A stretch of DNA of 64,000 bases from Nevskiaceae bacterium. Its GTDB lineage: Bacteria > Pseudomonadota > Gammaproteobacteria > Nevskiales > Nevskiaceae. The position numbers and the translations under genes were made by a program. Positions 19,527-28,119 of the stretch are shown piece by piece. The stretch is taken from assembly GCA_004298465.1 (NCBI GenBank), contig SCRT01000007.1:124001-188000 (forward strand), written 5' to 3'. Below the pieces are notes generated by a model. It was not told the origin of the DNA. It worked only from the letters and a program-made list of their open reading frames with translations, and did no database searches. Numbering within the stretch: the first letter of the stretch is position 1; the number at the start of each line of letters is the position of its first letter.

Positions 19527-20591
19527 TCAATCCAGCAGATTCTCGAGGTCTGCCGGCGGGGTCGCATTCTTCGGCACATCATCCGGGAACGTCCCGAAGC
19601 CCTGATACGGGGTGCGGTGGCCCTTCGCCTTCATCCAGATGCGATCCGACAGGACCAAAGCCTCGTATTCGCCGATCGTACCCAGCATGGCGAAATCCTT
19701 CGGCATCTTTTTCAAGTCCATGATCGACTTCACATCCCGCAACGACTGCTTTTCCTTCTCGTAGTCGCCGACACCGAAAGCAGCGATGCCCTGCAGCGTT
19801 GCCGCCAGCGGCATGCCCGCCTTGCGCCCCACCTGGATGGCCCGATGCATCGCCACCCACGGGTCCTGGCCCTGTGGCGTCGTCCCCGGCACCGTGGCCC
19901 AGACCACACCGCGGATCGCCTGCGGCACGCCCCACCATTTCTCGTTGCTCAGGCAGGTCGAGGACTTGCCGACCTTCGCCGCGACGTCTTGCGGCACGCC
20001 CACCACGCTGCCGGCCTGGATGTCGCTCAACAGCGCCTGGACGGAAGTGATGAGCCCGGCCAGGTATTGCGCCGCGTCCATGTCGTCCTCGAAGCCGGGG
20101 CACTTGTCACCTGTCACGCCGATCGGGCCGTAGGCCGCGACAAAGTCCTTGTAGGCCTCGAAGCGCCGCTGGGCTGTGACTTTCTGCCAGCGCTGTTCGG
20201 CAATGTGGGCATCCTGTGCCATCGGCGCATTGCCCATGAACACCGCCTGCAGGTATTTCAGGTTCGCTTCGTTCGCCTTCTGTTCCGAGCAGAATGCGGA
20301 CAACAGCTCGACGTCCATCATGTTCACGTGCGAGCGCTTGATAACCCGGCTGAAGGAACCCAGCAATTGCTGCAGCCCCATGCCGGAGCCGCAGGTCGCG
20401 AGCGTGAAATCCGTGGACCCCAGGGCGTACGGCACGACTTCGTCCTGGGCGTAATGTGTCAGCACTACGCCGGTGGGCCGGTAGATCGTCATGCAGCCCG
20501 TCAATGCCAGCAGCGGCAGCGAGCACAGCGCCGCACGCAGCAGCCCGCGAAAATGCCTGTACCTGTGAACCTGTTTCATCATGGTTGCCAT
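19527..20591 (-). CDS. Lipoprotein of the transport cluster, unknown family
   Basis: A 354-residue lipoprotein whose signal peptide ends in the lipobox LALTGC (Cys 33) after a basic n-region. The mature part is largely helical with several Cys (LATCGSG, SAFCSEQ, DKCPGFE, STCLSNE), which suggests disulfides in the periplasm. It could be the equivalent of the TatT lipoprotein found with some TRAP systems, but I see no clear TPR motifs, so this is only a positional guess. GGGGG lies about 8 bases before the first ATG. Genes on both sides belong to the same minus-strand cluster. Confidence 0.68.
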   Translation of the reverse strand: MATMMKQVHRYRHFRGLLRAALCSLPLLALTGCMTIYRPTGVVLTHYAQDEVVPYALGSTDFTLATCGSGMGLQQLLGSFSRVIKRSHVNMMDVELLSAFCSEQKANEANLKYLQAVFMGNAPMAQDAHIAEQRWQKVTAQRRFEAYKDFVAAYGPIGVTGDKCPGFEDDMDAAQYLAGLITSVQALLSDIQAGSVVGVPQDVAAKVGKSSTCLSNEKWWGVPQAIRGVVWATVPGTTPQGQDPWVAMHRAIQVGRKAGMPLAATLQGIAAFGVGDYEKEKQSLRDVKSIMDLKKMPKDFAMLGTIGEYEALVLSDRIWMKAKGHRTPYQGFGTFPDDVPKNATPPADLENLLD

Positions 20592-20636
20592 CCGTGTACC
20601 CCCAATGTCCCCGATAGACCTCGAACCGCTCGGCTT

Positions 20637-21065
20637 TCAGCCTTGATCGTCACGCCGCTTGGCGAAGGATTTCCAGAAATTCAAGCGCGGCAGGTCCACG
20701 GCAATTTCCCGCGTCTGCTGCACCACGGCATCCATCTGCGCCGACAGCCGGAAGATCACCAGCATGAACTCCAACACCATGCGCAAGGTTGCCACCGCGG
20801 CGACAAACAGTACCGGCCCGGCGATGAACAAGCAGAACAGGCCGGCCAGCACCCCGGCGTGGAACCCGATCACGACGACGGCGACATAGCCTGCTGCGAA
20901 GATCACCATGCCCAGCGCGTAGAGGATCGGCAGCGCAGCCACCGTCACCACCGAGTGCATGCGCACGTCGAACAGGTTGGCGAGAAACAGCCGGCCACCG
21001 GACAACAGTTCCGCGCCAAGCGCGTCGTCCTGCGGGCTGTGGATCGGGTCTGCGGGTTCGTTCAT
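20637..21065 (-). CDS. DUF4282-like small membrane protein
   Basis: A 142-residue protein with a cytosolic N-terminus, the amphipathic segment LFLANLFDVRMHSVVTV, and two or three membrane helices (LPILYALGMVIFAAGYVAVV, LAGLFCLFIAGPVLFVAAVA). Then comes the conserved-looking RMVLEFMLVIFRLSAQMD stretch. The FDVRM...Y...RMxxExxLVIFR pattern matches DUF4282 proteins of unknown function. GGAGG precedes the chosen ATG; an upstream in-frame start would overlap nothing useful. It sits between the OmpW-like gene and the second lipoprotein gene. Confidence 0.72.
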   Translation of the reverse strand: MNEPADPIHSPQDDALGAELLSGGRLFLANLFDVRMHSVVTVAALPILYALGMVIFAAGYVAVVVIGFHAGVLAGLFCLFIAGPVLFVAAVATLRMVLEFMLVIFRLSAQMDAVVQQTREIAVDLPRLNFWKSFAKRRDDQG

Positions 21066-21108
21066 CGCGTCTTGCCCTCCATGCCAGGCCGGTACGCGGA
21101 AGCGGCGC

Positions 21109-22053
21109 TCACCAGTCACCCCAGAACGTGCTGCCGATCGTCACCGAGAACAGCAGCGCGCGCATGTGGTTGTCCATGGAGATGTCACCCACGGGGATGG
21201 TTCCAAACACCGGACTCTGCTGGGGTGAAAAAACCTCTACGTTGTGCATGACGGCATGCACCGTGGCGCACGCCAGGTAACGTGCATCCGCCGTCAGGTA
21301 GAAACCCCACGGCAGTTTCACGTCGAGGCCGGCCTGCGCAATGCAGCCCACCGGCCGCGTCAAGGTAAGCTGTGGGGAGGTGATTTCCGGGTTCGCCAGC
21401 ACCGGTGCCTGGATCTTCATGCTGTACGTGTACATCCAGTACGCCCCGACCCCCACATAAGGCCGGACAAACGTGTCCAGGAACGGGCGGTAGACGATGG
21501 TGAAGTTCGGCGGCAGCGCGTGCAGTGAGCCCACGGCTCGCCCGATGGCCGGCACGCCGGTCGTCAGCGGATCACCGGAATTGCCGGTCAACGCTTCCTG
21601 CGCAACCGGTTCCGTACCCAGCGTGCCGCGCGTCTCGAAATTCAGCTTCAGTGGAGCAGCGAGGAAAGCCTCGACGGAGAAATGCTCCCCAAACGCCGGA
21701 ATGATGAACCCGATCGTGCCGGCGGCCAGCATTTCGTGGCTGCTGACACCACCGCCGGAATTCGGCCGCGAACCCGTGGTGACACCGAGGGTTGCCGGGC
21801 CGTTGGTGATATTGAAAAAAGCATCGGATGTGCTGCCGGCATACACGAATTCACCGCCGCCAAGCCGCCAGTAGCCGTGCTGCATCCACCATTTCAGGCT
21901 GTGCTTCCAGATCGGCACGCCGCGTTGCGTGTCATCATCGACCTGGGCGTGCGCCACATTCGCGACAACACAGCCGAAACTCACCAGCAGCGCGGCCACG
22001 ACGATGTGCACCCACCCGCGAGCCACAGAGGGCCCTGTCCTGTCTCCCATCAT
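21109..22053 (-). CDS. OmpW-like outer-membrane protein
   Basis: A 314-residue protein with a signal peptide cut near AHAQ (residue 37). Beta-barrel-like alternating stretches include GTIGFIIPAFGEHFSVEAFLA, LPPNFTIVYRPFLD, VRPYVGVGAYWMYTYSMKI, GLDVKLPWGFYLTADARYLA and LFSVTIGSTFWGDW with a terminal aromatic. The PPNFTIVYRP...RPYVGVGANY-type signature is diagnostic for OmpW, an eight-stranded barrel that passes small hydrophobic molecules. An insertion near ALTGNSGDPLTTGVPAIGRA makes it larger than E. coli OmpW (about 210 residues). GGAGG lies 7 bases before the first of two ATGs. It follows the large lipoprotein gene by 13 bases. Confidence 0.82.
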   Translation of the reverse strand: MMGDRTGPSVARGWVHIVVAALLVSFGCVVANVAHAQVDDDTQRGVPIWKHSLKWWMQHGYWRLGGGEFVYAGSTSDAFFNITNGPATLGVTTGSRPNSGGGVSSHEMLAAGTIGFIIPAFGEHFSVEAFLAAPLKLNFETRGTLGTEPVAQEALTGNSGDPLTTGVPAIGRAVGSLHALPPNFTIVYRPFLDTFVRPYVGVGAYWMYTYSMKIQAPVLANPEITSPQLTLTRPVGCIAQAGLDVKLPWGFYLTADARYLACATVHAVMHNVEVFSPQQSPVFGTIPVGDISMDNHMRALLFSVTIGSTFWGDW

Positions 22054-22066
22054 CGTCTGTCCTCCG

Positions 22067-25000
22067 TCAATCCCCGTGCACCGGATAACCGGCCAGCTGC
22101 AGATGCAACGCGCCTGGGTTGATCGTCGCCACGGCCGGCGCGAGGCCCAGTGCCGTTGCATTCAGCGACAAGGCATTCGCATTCACGAGCTGTATGACGA
22201 GCTGACCACTGGGGGTGAACACCAGCGGCCCGACCAATGTCGTGGGCAGGGTCGACTGCGGCACCGATACGCCGTTGCCATCCGGCGCATTCACGTTCAG
22301 CACCAGGTCGGCGGCGATGCACGGCTGGTAGTCGTAAGCCTGTCCGTTGATCGTGCCGGTGCACTGCCCGACGATGTAGATGGTCTGGTGCGGCAGGACA
22401 CCCCCGGAGGGCGACTCCCCTTCCAGCGGCGAGCAGCCGGGGTTCGTCACGTCGCAACCTTGCAGCCGCAGCACGATGCGTCCGGTGGCGGCAACCGCAG
22501 GCAGCACGCTCGGTGACAGGCCGAGGCTGTTGAGCAGGTTTGCCACGGCCGTCCCCAGCGCCGGGACCGCCGTGATCGCGGTGGAAACATCAATGGGGAT
22601 ATTCGTCAGGTTGAACATGCCGCCCGCCGAAAGCAGGACCGGAAGGCATTCCGCCGGCGTCGTGCCGATCACGGACACCGGCGCCGCACTGCAATTCTTC
22701 GTGAGTGGCTGGATCTGGATCGGCCGGTCGCCGGACAGGTAGGCCATCAGCGGCACTGGAATCGGGATTCCCAGCAGCGACAGATTGACCGCGGTGGAAG
22801 TCGAGGTCTGTGCATGCTCGCCGCCGTCAAAATTCCCATTGCCGTTGGTATCCGTATCCGGCTGAGCTTGCAGGACAATGCTGTAGTTGTCGGTTGCCAT
22901 GATGCCCGTGAAGGGCTGGATGAGGTCAGGCGTGGCTGCAACTGCCGTCGTTCCCGACCCGGTACCGAGGATCGGGGTGGTGTTCAGCGGCAGGCCATCC
23001 TGGTCCGTGATGCGCTCCGTCGTCGTGCAGGCACTGTTCTGCGTGCCGCACACCACGAACCAGTAGCGCTGCCCGACGGTGAGAAGCTGATCCGGCACGA
23101 ACTGGAAAAAGCGCGTGGTCGCACGCCCTGGCTGTGCAAGGGCCACGGCACCCGGGACCACGCCCGTGCACTGGCCGGCACCATCCACCGTCTCCAATGC
23201 AAAGGAACCGTGCGTCGCCGCCGCACCCGAACCCGCCGTGAGGCAACCGTCCGCTGGCATGATCGTGGCGCTCTTCACCGGTTTCGTGAAGAAGGCCGCC
23301 AGCGGCTGATTCACCTGCTGCGGAAACACGCCGAAGACCTGATGCTGCCCCCCCGCGGGCGTGTCGCCAAGGCAGTAGCCGGCGACGCTACCACCGGTAC
23401 GGAAATCACCGGAGGCCGGATCCAGCGCGCACGGCAGGCCGGGATTGATGGCGGTGATGTAGGCCGGCGCCACCGGGCTCGTCACGTAGGGTTTCGTCGT
23501 GAAAGTCTGGGAAACCTGGCCGTTGCTGGTATCCAGCGCATTGCCGGACAGATCGGTCAAGCCCGACCCGACAGTCATGGTGATCGTGGCATTCGGGGCC
23601 AGCGGGCTGTCGGGGTGCAGCACGACCGTCGTCCCTTCCAGCCGTGCCGTGAACGGCACTGCGGTACCGTTCTGCGTCAACTGGATGTGGCTGGCATCGT
23701 GGGGCAGCAGGGTCTGGGGGTCGATCGGCTCGGAAAAGATGATCGACGGACTGCCATTCACTGGATAGCTGTTGATCACCGCACTGCTGCAGTCGGCTTC
23801 CTTCGACGTGTTCATCAGCCCCGTGCCGACACCGTTGAACGTGTAGAAGCACTTCGTCGGCTCGAAAGCCAGCACTTTCGGCGCCTGGGTATCCGCTTTC
23901 GCCGGACAACCGCCGAGCGCGATGTCCTGCGGCACGCCCCCCGGCCGGCAGGTCGGGGCATCGGCCACGCTCTGCGCGGAAGGCAGCACGAGCTGCAGGT
24001 TCAGCGAGGCGATCGCAGTACCGGTGTTCGCGACCTCGAGCGGTATCTGCGCTATGGCATTGGCAAACAATTGCCCATTCGATGCCACGATCGTTCCGAC
24101 CGCTGTCACGTTGAGGACGGTCTGGTTCAGCACCGCGTTGCCGGTCGGGTCACTCCCGGCCATCGCCATGTCGAGGTGCAGCGCCACGGCCGTCGGTTGC
24201 CCGTCCACGCGGTTCGGATTCTTAAAGAAATAGGCATTGACGTTGCTCAGCAGCGTGATGGTCAACGGCCCGGTCGAGAGCTGGGCATCCACACCTTGCA
24301 TCAACCCAGCGGCATTGCCGGGTAACGGCTTGGCAAGAATCACCTGCAGGAGGTCGGCTGAAAGCTGGGACCCGGCCGGCAGGATCACCGGCAAATTCGA
24401 ATAGAACGGGCTGTCCGGAGACGCCGCCGCCGTGGGATTGGCAGGGTCGAAACCGCCCGGCTGGGCGAGATAGGCCACAAGCTCGCCCCGGCTCGGATCG
24501 TTCTTCGCCGTGACAACATTGGAGCCGATCAGGCCGGAAGCGATGTCGATGGAATTCGGTGCCACCGGCTTGCCGTTCGCATCGACCGGCATCAGTGAAC
24601 TGTTGGGTTTGTTGGCAAAGACCTGGAGGAATTCACGCGCGACCGTGCCGGCCGGCACCGCCTTCAGCGTGAAGCTCGATTGTCCATTCGTCACCAGCAC
24701 ATGCGCGCCGCCGCCCGCGCCGCGCGCCAGCGCCTTCACGTCCGACGTGAAGGAAACGTTGTAAGTCGTCCCGGCCTGCAGCGGCACCGTGGGCTGGAAA
24801 GATACCTCGTTGCCCTGCACGTAAAGCAGGCCGTCAATCTGCGTACACGACGGCCCGCTCTTGCAGGCGGCATCGACAAAGGAAAAACTCTTCCCGACAA
24901 CGATCGTTGTCGGGTCAACCGGTTCCGAGAACGTGACGTGCAAGGTGTTCGCGAAGTGATCGGTCCTGAAGCACTGGCCATTGTTCTGCGCATAAGTCAC

Positions 25001-25633
25001 TGTCGCCGGCGTGTTCGTCGGGGGATTCGCGCAGTTCGCAGGATCGGTCTGGCTGGGATATTCGAACACACCGAAGGCGATATCGTCGCCCACGCCATTG
25101 CCCACGGCATTGCCGGGGCTGTGCGAGACCACTGTCAGGCTGCCGGCACCGGCATTGGGCAGGCGCTGGGTGGTGAACCGCGTCAGCACCGTCCCAGCCT
25201 TGAACGTGTCGTTGCCGACCGTGAATGATTCTGCAACCTTGAGCGTGTAGGTCGTCGCCGGAGCCAGCGGCGCAACCGGCGCGAGACTCACCACACCCTG
25301 CGTCTTGCCGTCTGGCGTGAGAACGGAAGGCGGCGCCACGGCGATCACGACGGGAACTGCCTTCCCGGCTCCATCAACGAGCTGCAGCGCGGCCTGCATC
25401 TGCGAGGCATCCACCGCGCCGGAGAAAGTGACGACCGGCTGGGCGGTCAGCACGATGTTGCCCTGGCCCGATGCCGGGTAGACAAAGCTCACGGCATGTT
25501 TACCCTGGAACACCGGTGGCGTACTCGGACCCGGGCAGCCCGCCAGCATTGCCGCTCCCGCCACGCCGATGCCGGCCAGTATCAGGGAATGGACAGCGCG
25601 TGATATTCCGCGGACGAAAGCTGGAGCCTGCAT
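22067..25633 (-). CDS. Giant lipoprotein with Ig-like (Big_5/SbsA-type) domains
   Basis: A 1188-residue protein. The signal peptide ends in the lipobox AMLAGC (Cys 33). At least three repeats follow the Big_5 pattern of a VxFSEPVD strand, a long middle, then LxPxTTYTLxV and a terminal FTT: VVTFSGAVDASQ/LAPATTYTLKVAE, HVTFSEPVDPTT/LQAGTTYNVSFTS and SIIFSEPIDPQT/LAPNATITMTVGSG. A fourth degenerate unit contains AAFFTKPVKSATI and QRYWFVVCG. The C-terminal third is different and ends in a segment with GALHLQLAGYPVHGD. GGGAGGAGG precedes the ATG. It is the first gene of the cluster and likely sits on the outer membrane, possibly as a surface scaffold. Confidence 0.78.
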   Translation of the reverse strand: MQAPAFVRGISRAVHSLILAGIGVAGAAMLAGCPGPSTPPVFQGKHAVSFVYPASGQGNIVLTAQPVVTFSGAVDASQMQAALQLVDGAGKAVPVVIAVAPPSVLTPDGKTQGVVSLAPVAPLAPATTYTLKVAESFTVGNDTFKAGTVLTRFTTQRLPNAGAGSLTVVSHSPGNAVGNGVGDDIAFGVFEYPSQTDPANCANPPTNTPATVTYAQNNGQCFRTDHFANTLHVTFSEPVDPTTIVVGKSFSFVDAACKSGPSCTQIDGLLYVQGNEVSFQPTVPLQAGTTYNVSFTSDVKALARGAGGGAHVLVTNGQSSFTLKAVPAGTVAREFLQVFANKPNSSLMPVDANGKPVAPNSIDIASGLIGSNVVTAKNDPSRGELVAYLAQPGGFDPANPTAAASPDSPFYSNLPVILPAGSQLSADLLQVILAKPLPGNAAGLMQGVDAQLSTGPLTITLLSNVNAYFFKNPNRVDGQPTAVALHLDMAMAGSDPTGNAVLNQTVLNVTAVGTIVASNGQLFANAIAQIPLEVANTGTAIASLNLQLVLPSAQSVADAPTCRPGGVPQDIALGGCPAKADTQAPKVLAFEPTKCFYTFNGVGTGLMNTSKEADCSSAVINSYPVNGSPSIIFSEPIDPQTLLPHDASHIQLTQNGTAVPFTARLEGTTVVLHPDSPLAPNATITMTVGSGLTDLSGNALDTSNGQVSQTFTTKPYVTSPVAPAYITAINPGLPCALDPASGDFRTGGSVAGYCLGDTPAGGQHQVFGVFPQQVNQPLAAFFTKPVKSATIMPADGCLTAGSGAAATHGSFALETVDGAGQCTGVVPGAVALAQPGRATTRFFQFVPDQLLTVGQRYWFVVCGTQNSACTTTERITDQDGLPLNTTPILGTGSGTTAVAATPDLIQPFTGIMATDNYSIVLQAQPDTDTNGNGNFDGGEHAQTSTSTAVNLSLLGIPIPVPLMAYLSGDRPIQIQPLTKNCSAAPVSVIGTTPAECLPVLLSAGGMFNLTNIPIDVSTAITAVPALGTAVANLLNSLGLSPSVLPAVAATGRIVLRLQGCDVTNPGCSPLEGESPSGGVLPHQTIYIVGQCTGTINGQAYDYQPCIAADLVLNVNAPDGNGVSVPQSTLPTTLVGPLVFTPSGQLVIQLVNANALSLNATALGLAPAVATINPGALHLQLAGYPVHGD

Positions 25634-25741
25634 GCGAAACCTCCTCCCTACCCTGTCACGTTGCGCAACACGAGCCGTCTCCATCCGGTTACGGCTGCCA
25701 CGCACGATGCCCTTGAATGTTTACATCGGACGATGTCGTGC

Positions 25742-25771
25742 AGTAAAAGCGGGGGCGCCAAGTGATGTCAA
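25742..25771 (-). promoter_or_regulatory. Candidate sigma-70 promoter of the transport cluster
   Basis: The minus strand reads a consensus -35 box TTGACA (25771-25766), an 18-base spacer, and TTTACT (25747-25742), which agrees with the -10 consensus at four of six positions. It would give a leader of about 100 bases before the ATG at 25633. Confidence 0.5.
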
Positions 25772-25797
25772 TAGCCCTGCAGCACAGGGTCAAGGTT

Positions 25798-25826
25798 TTG
25801 CTGCAACTCACTGTAATTGCTGCAAC
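25798..25826 (-). promoter_or_regulatory. Two direct copies of the palindrome TTGCTGCAAC, candidate operator
   Basis: TTGCTGCAAC occurs at 25798-25807 and again at 25817-25826 on the + strand, 19 bases apart. Each copy contains the odd-centred palindrome TTGC-T-GCAA. They lie 27-55 bases upstream of the candidate -35 box, a position typical of an activator site. Confidence 0.5.
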
Positions 25827-25969
25827 GCATCATGGAAGTCCGCAAAAGGCTCCTCGCCGCGCCAGCGCTTCAGTAAGCTTGACGACAACTCCAGCCGTCC
25901 TGCGAAAAACCTAGCGAAGCAGGTTCGACGGCCCGCGCCGATGCGCGGACACCAGGCGCCTCCGCCTGC

Positions 25970-27097
25970 TCAGCCTCCGTTCACGCGCGCTGCCGCCTGC
26001 CCGAGCGTTTCTCCAGGCCGGCATTCCGGCGCGCCGGGGATATCGACGACGCGATGGATGCCTTCGACCGGCTTCACGTATTTTTCGCGGTCGACGCGCG
26101 GGTTGTAGAACTGCCGGTACCATTGCCGTTCCTTCTGGAACGGGCCATCACCGGACACATACATGCCGTGCAGGCAGGGTTTCTTGTTGCCCCAGATGCC
26201 GAAGTCCTGCGAGAAAGCCGTGAGCATCGCGGCTTGGTAGGCGCGCGCCGCGGCCACGTCCTGCTCGGTCGGCTGTGCCGCGCCGCTTGGCGCCTTCACC
26301 AGCGCGGCGTGCCAGACATGCACCACGCCGTCATCCGTAGGCGTATGCGCGATGAACATGATGGCATCCTGCATACCGGTCAGTTTCGCCACGAGAATGC
26401 CGGGACCGTGGTACGTCGTGTCCGTGACCAGCAGCGGGTACTTGCCGCCGGGGCCGATCAGCGTGCGATGGCTGCCCCCCTGGCGCTGGATGGCGAGGTG
26501 CCCGCGGAATTCGTTCTCGAAGAACAGGATTGGCTTCTGGCCGTGCAGCGGACCAAGGTGGGAGCAGTCGACGATGTTGTCGACGATCTCCTGCGGGTGC
26601 GTGTTCAGCGTACCGAGGTCGTCGTAGACCCAGCGCACCCAGCCGGCCTCGTCCCATTCCGGCAATGTCGGGGCTTCCCATTCCGGTTCGCCACCTTCCG
26701 CATCGTGCCAGGCGAACACGGCACCGAGCGCTTCGGCCACCGGCCAGGCACGCAGCTTCGCGGCGCGCGGGATCGGCTGCGTGGAATAGGGAATCTCGTT
26801 GCACTTGCCATCCGGCCCGAAGCGCCAGCCATGGTAGGGGCAGCGGATGCAGTCACCCTCCACCCGCCCGTCGAGCGCCGTGAACGACGTGGTCTCGCAG
26901 GCGATGTTCGTCCTCATGTGCGGGCAGTAGGCGTCGAGCAGCACGGCACGCCCGCTTTCCCCGCGATACAGCGCCAGATCCTGGCCGAAGAAGTGGATGG
27001 AGCGCGGCTCGCGCGTCACTGTGGCGCTGTCTGCCACCATGAACCAGCCGCGCGGGAACGTGAACTCACCAAGGTCGTATTCTTTGGTCGTGGCCAT
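25970..27097 (-). CDS. Rieske non-heme iron oxygenase, KshA-like
   Basis: A 375-residue terminal oxygenase. The Rieske [2Fe-2S] ligands are Cys58-Pro-His60 and Cys86-Pro-Tyr-His89 in IRCPYHGWRF. The mononuclear iron site is DNIVDCSHLGPLHG (Asn174, His180, His185). The C-terminus lacks the long barrel extension of ring-hydroxylating dioxygenases, and the layout resembles 3-ketosteroid 9-alpha-hydroxylase KshA and cholesterol-desaturase Rieske enzymes. It needs a reductase partner, and none is encoded here. The ATG giving MATTKEYDLG was chosen because the family begins at this point. It lies downstream of era but 143 bases away, so it may have its own promoter. Confidence 0.83.
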   Translation of the reverse strand: MATTKEYDLGEFTFPRGWFMVADSATVTREPRSIHFFGQDLALYRGESGRAVLLDAYCPHMRTNIACETTSFTALDGRVEGDCIRCPYHGWRFGPDGKCNEIPYSTQPIPRAAKLRAWPVAEALGAVFAWHDAEGGEPEWEAPTLPEWDEAGWVRWVYDDLGTLNTHPQEIVDNIVDCSHLGPLHGQKPILFFENEFRGHLAIQRQGGSHRTLIGPGGKYPLLVTDTTYHGPGILVAKLTGMQDAIMFIAHTPTDDGVVHVWHAALVKAPSGAAQPTEQDVAAARAYQAAMLTAFSQDFGIWGNKKPCLHGMYVSGDGPFQKERQWYRQFYNPRVDREKYVKPVEGIHRVVDIPGAPECRPGETLGQAAARVNGG

Positions 27098-27240
27098 CGA
27101 CGGATCTCTCGCCTGGGCGCCTGACAGGCGCCGGTATGGATTGCAGGCTCGAGTATGTTGCGGGGCTGCGCGGACCCGCATCGTTCATTCGGACGGGAAC
27201 CGCCAGCCGGAACGGTCAGTCGACAGCGCGGCGAAACCCG

Positions 27241-28119
27241 TCATTCATAACCGAAACGCTTGAGGGTTGCGGGGTCGTCCGTCCAGCCGCTTTTCACGCG
27301 CACCCACAGCTTCAGGAACACGCGCTGCCGGGTCTGGTGTTCCAGCGCGCGGCGCGCGGCGGAGCCGACGCGCTTGAGCATCTCGCCGTCCTTGCCGATG
27401 ACGATCTTCTTCTGCCCTTCGCGTTCCACCCAGATCACCGCCGATGCCTTGAGCAGGTCGTCGCCGCGCTCCAGTGCCTCCAGCGTGACGGTGAGCGAAT
27501 ACGGCAATTCCTGACCGAGCTCGCGGATCAGCCGTTCGCGCACTGCTTCGACAACGGCGAATTCCAGCCCGTGGTCGGAGTACTGCCCATCGGGGTAGTA
27601 CTGCGGGCCTTCCGGCAGGCGCGCCACGATTTCCCGACACAACGCATCGCAGTTTGCGCCCTTCATGGCCGACACCGGCACGATGCCGGCGTAGTCGTGG
27701 CGCGCGGACAGCTCGGCGATCAGGGGCAGCAACTGTTCCTTGTCCTGGAAGCAGTCCACCTTGTTGGCCACGAGCAGCGTCGGCGTCTGCGCGGCCTTGA
27801 CACGTTGCAGCACCGCGTCGTCCTCCGCCGTCCAGCGCCCGGCATCGACGACATGGAGGATGATATCGACGTCGATGAACGCCGCGGCAGCTGCTTCGTT
27901 CATGTAGCGGTTGAGGGCGGTCTTGCCGCCGTGGTGCAGCCCCGGCGTGTCGACGAACACGATCTGGGCGCCTTCGAAATTGAGCACACCCTGGACACGC
28001 TGCCGCGTCGTCTGCGGCTTGGGTGCGACGATGCTCACCTTGTGCCCGACGAGATGATTGACGAGCGTGGATTTCCCCACGTTCGGCCTTCCGACCACTG
28101 CTACCATCCCGCTACGCAT
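27241..28119 (-). CDS. era: GTPase Era
   Basis: A 292-residue GTPase with G1 GRPNVGKST, G3 DTPG, G4 NKVD and G5 SAM. At the end is a KH domain (KIVIGKDGEMLKRVGSAARR) that binds the 3' end of 16S rRNA. Era assists late maturation of the 30S subunit. The ATG at 28119 follows GGAAGG by five bases and overlaps the rnc stop by 8 bases. A GTG two codons upstream is the alternative. It ends the rpoE-to-era block; the usual recO and pdxJ neighbours are absent. Confidence 0.95.
   Translation of the reverse strand: MRSGMVAVVGRPNVGKSTLVNHLVGHKVSIVAPKPQTTRQRVQGVLNFEGAQIVFVDTPGLHHGGKTALNRYMNEAAAAAFIDVDIILHVVDAGRWTAEDDAVLQRVKAAQTPTLLVANKVDCFQDKEQLLPLIAELSARHDYAGIVPVSAMKGANCDALCREIVARLPEGPQYYPDGQYSDHGLEFAVVEAVRERLIRELGQELPYSLTVTLEALERGDDLLKASAVIWVEREGQKKIVIGKDGEMLKRVGSAARRALEHQTRQRVFLKLWVRVKSGWTDDPATLKRFGYE

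Larger units (their letters stand above)
25634..25969. other. 336-base gene-free region upstream of the transport cluster
   Basis: This stretch lies between the start of the giant lipoprotein gene and the stop of the Rieske oxygenase gene. It contains the candidate promoter (25742-25771) and two palindromic repeats (25798-25826) described separately. The part from 25834 to 25969 shows only a short GC hairpin (CCGCGC/GCGCGG near 25936-25951) without a T tract. No convincing small ORF or RNA gene is visible. Confidence 0.6.

Noticed and set aside
22814..24325. A 503-residue open frame opposite the giant lipoprotein gene
   Set aside because: No start signals or motifs. The opposite strand has a lipobox, a strong ribosome site and repeated Ig-like units.
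25936..25951. CCGCGC/GCGCGG hairpin after the Rieske gene as an intrinsic terminator
   Set aside because: There is no T tract on either strand, and hairpins of this size are common at this GC content.
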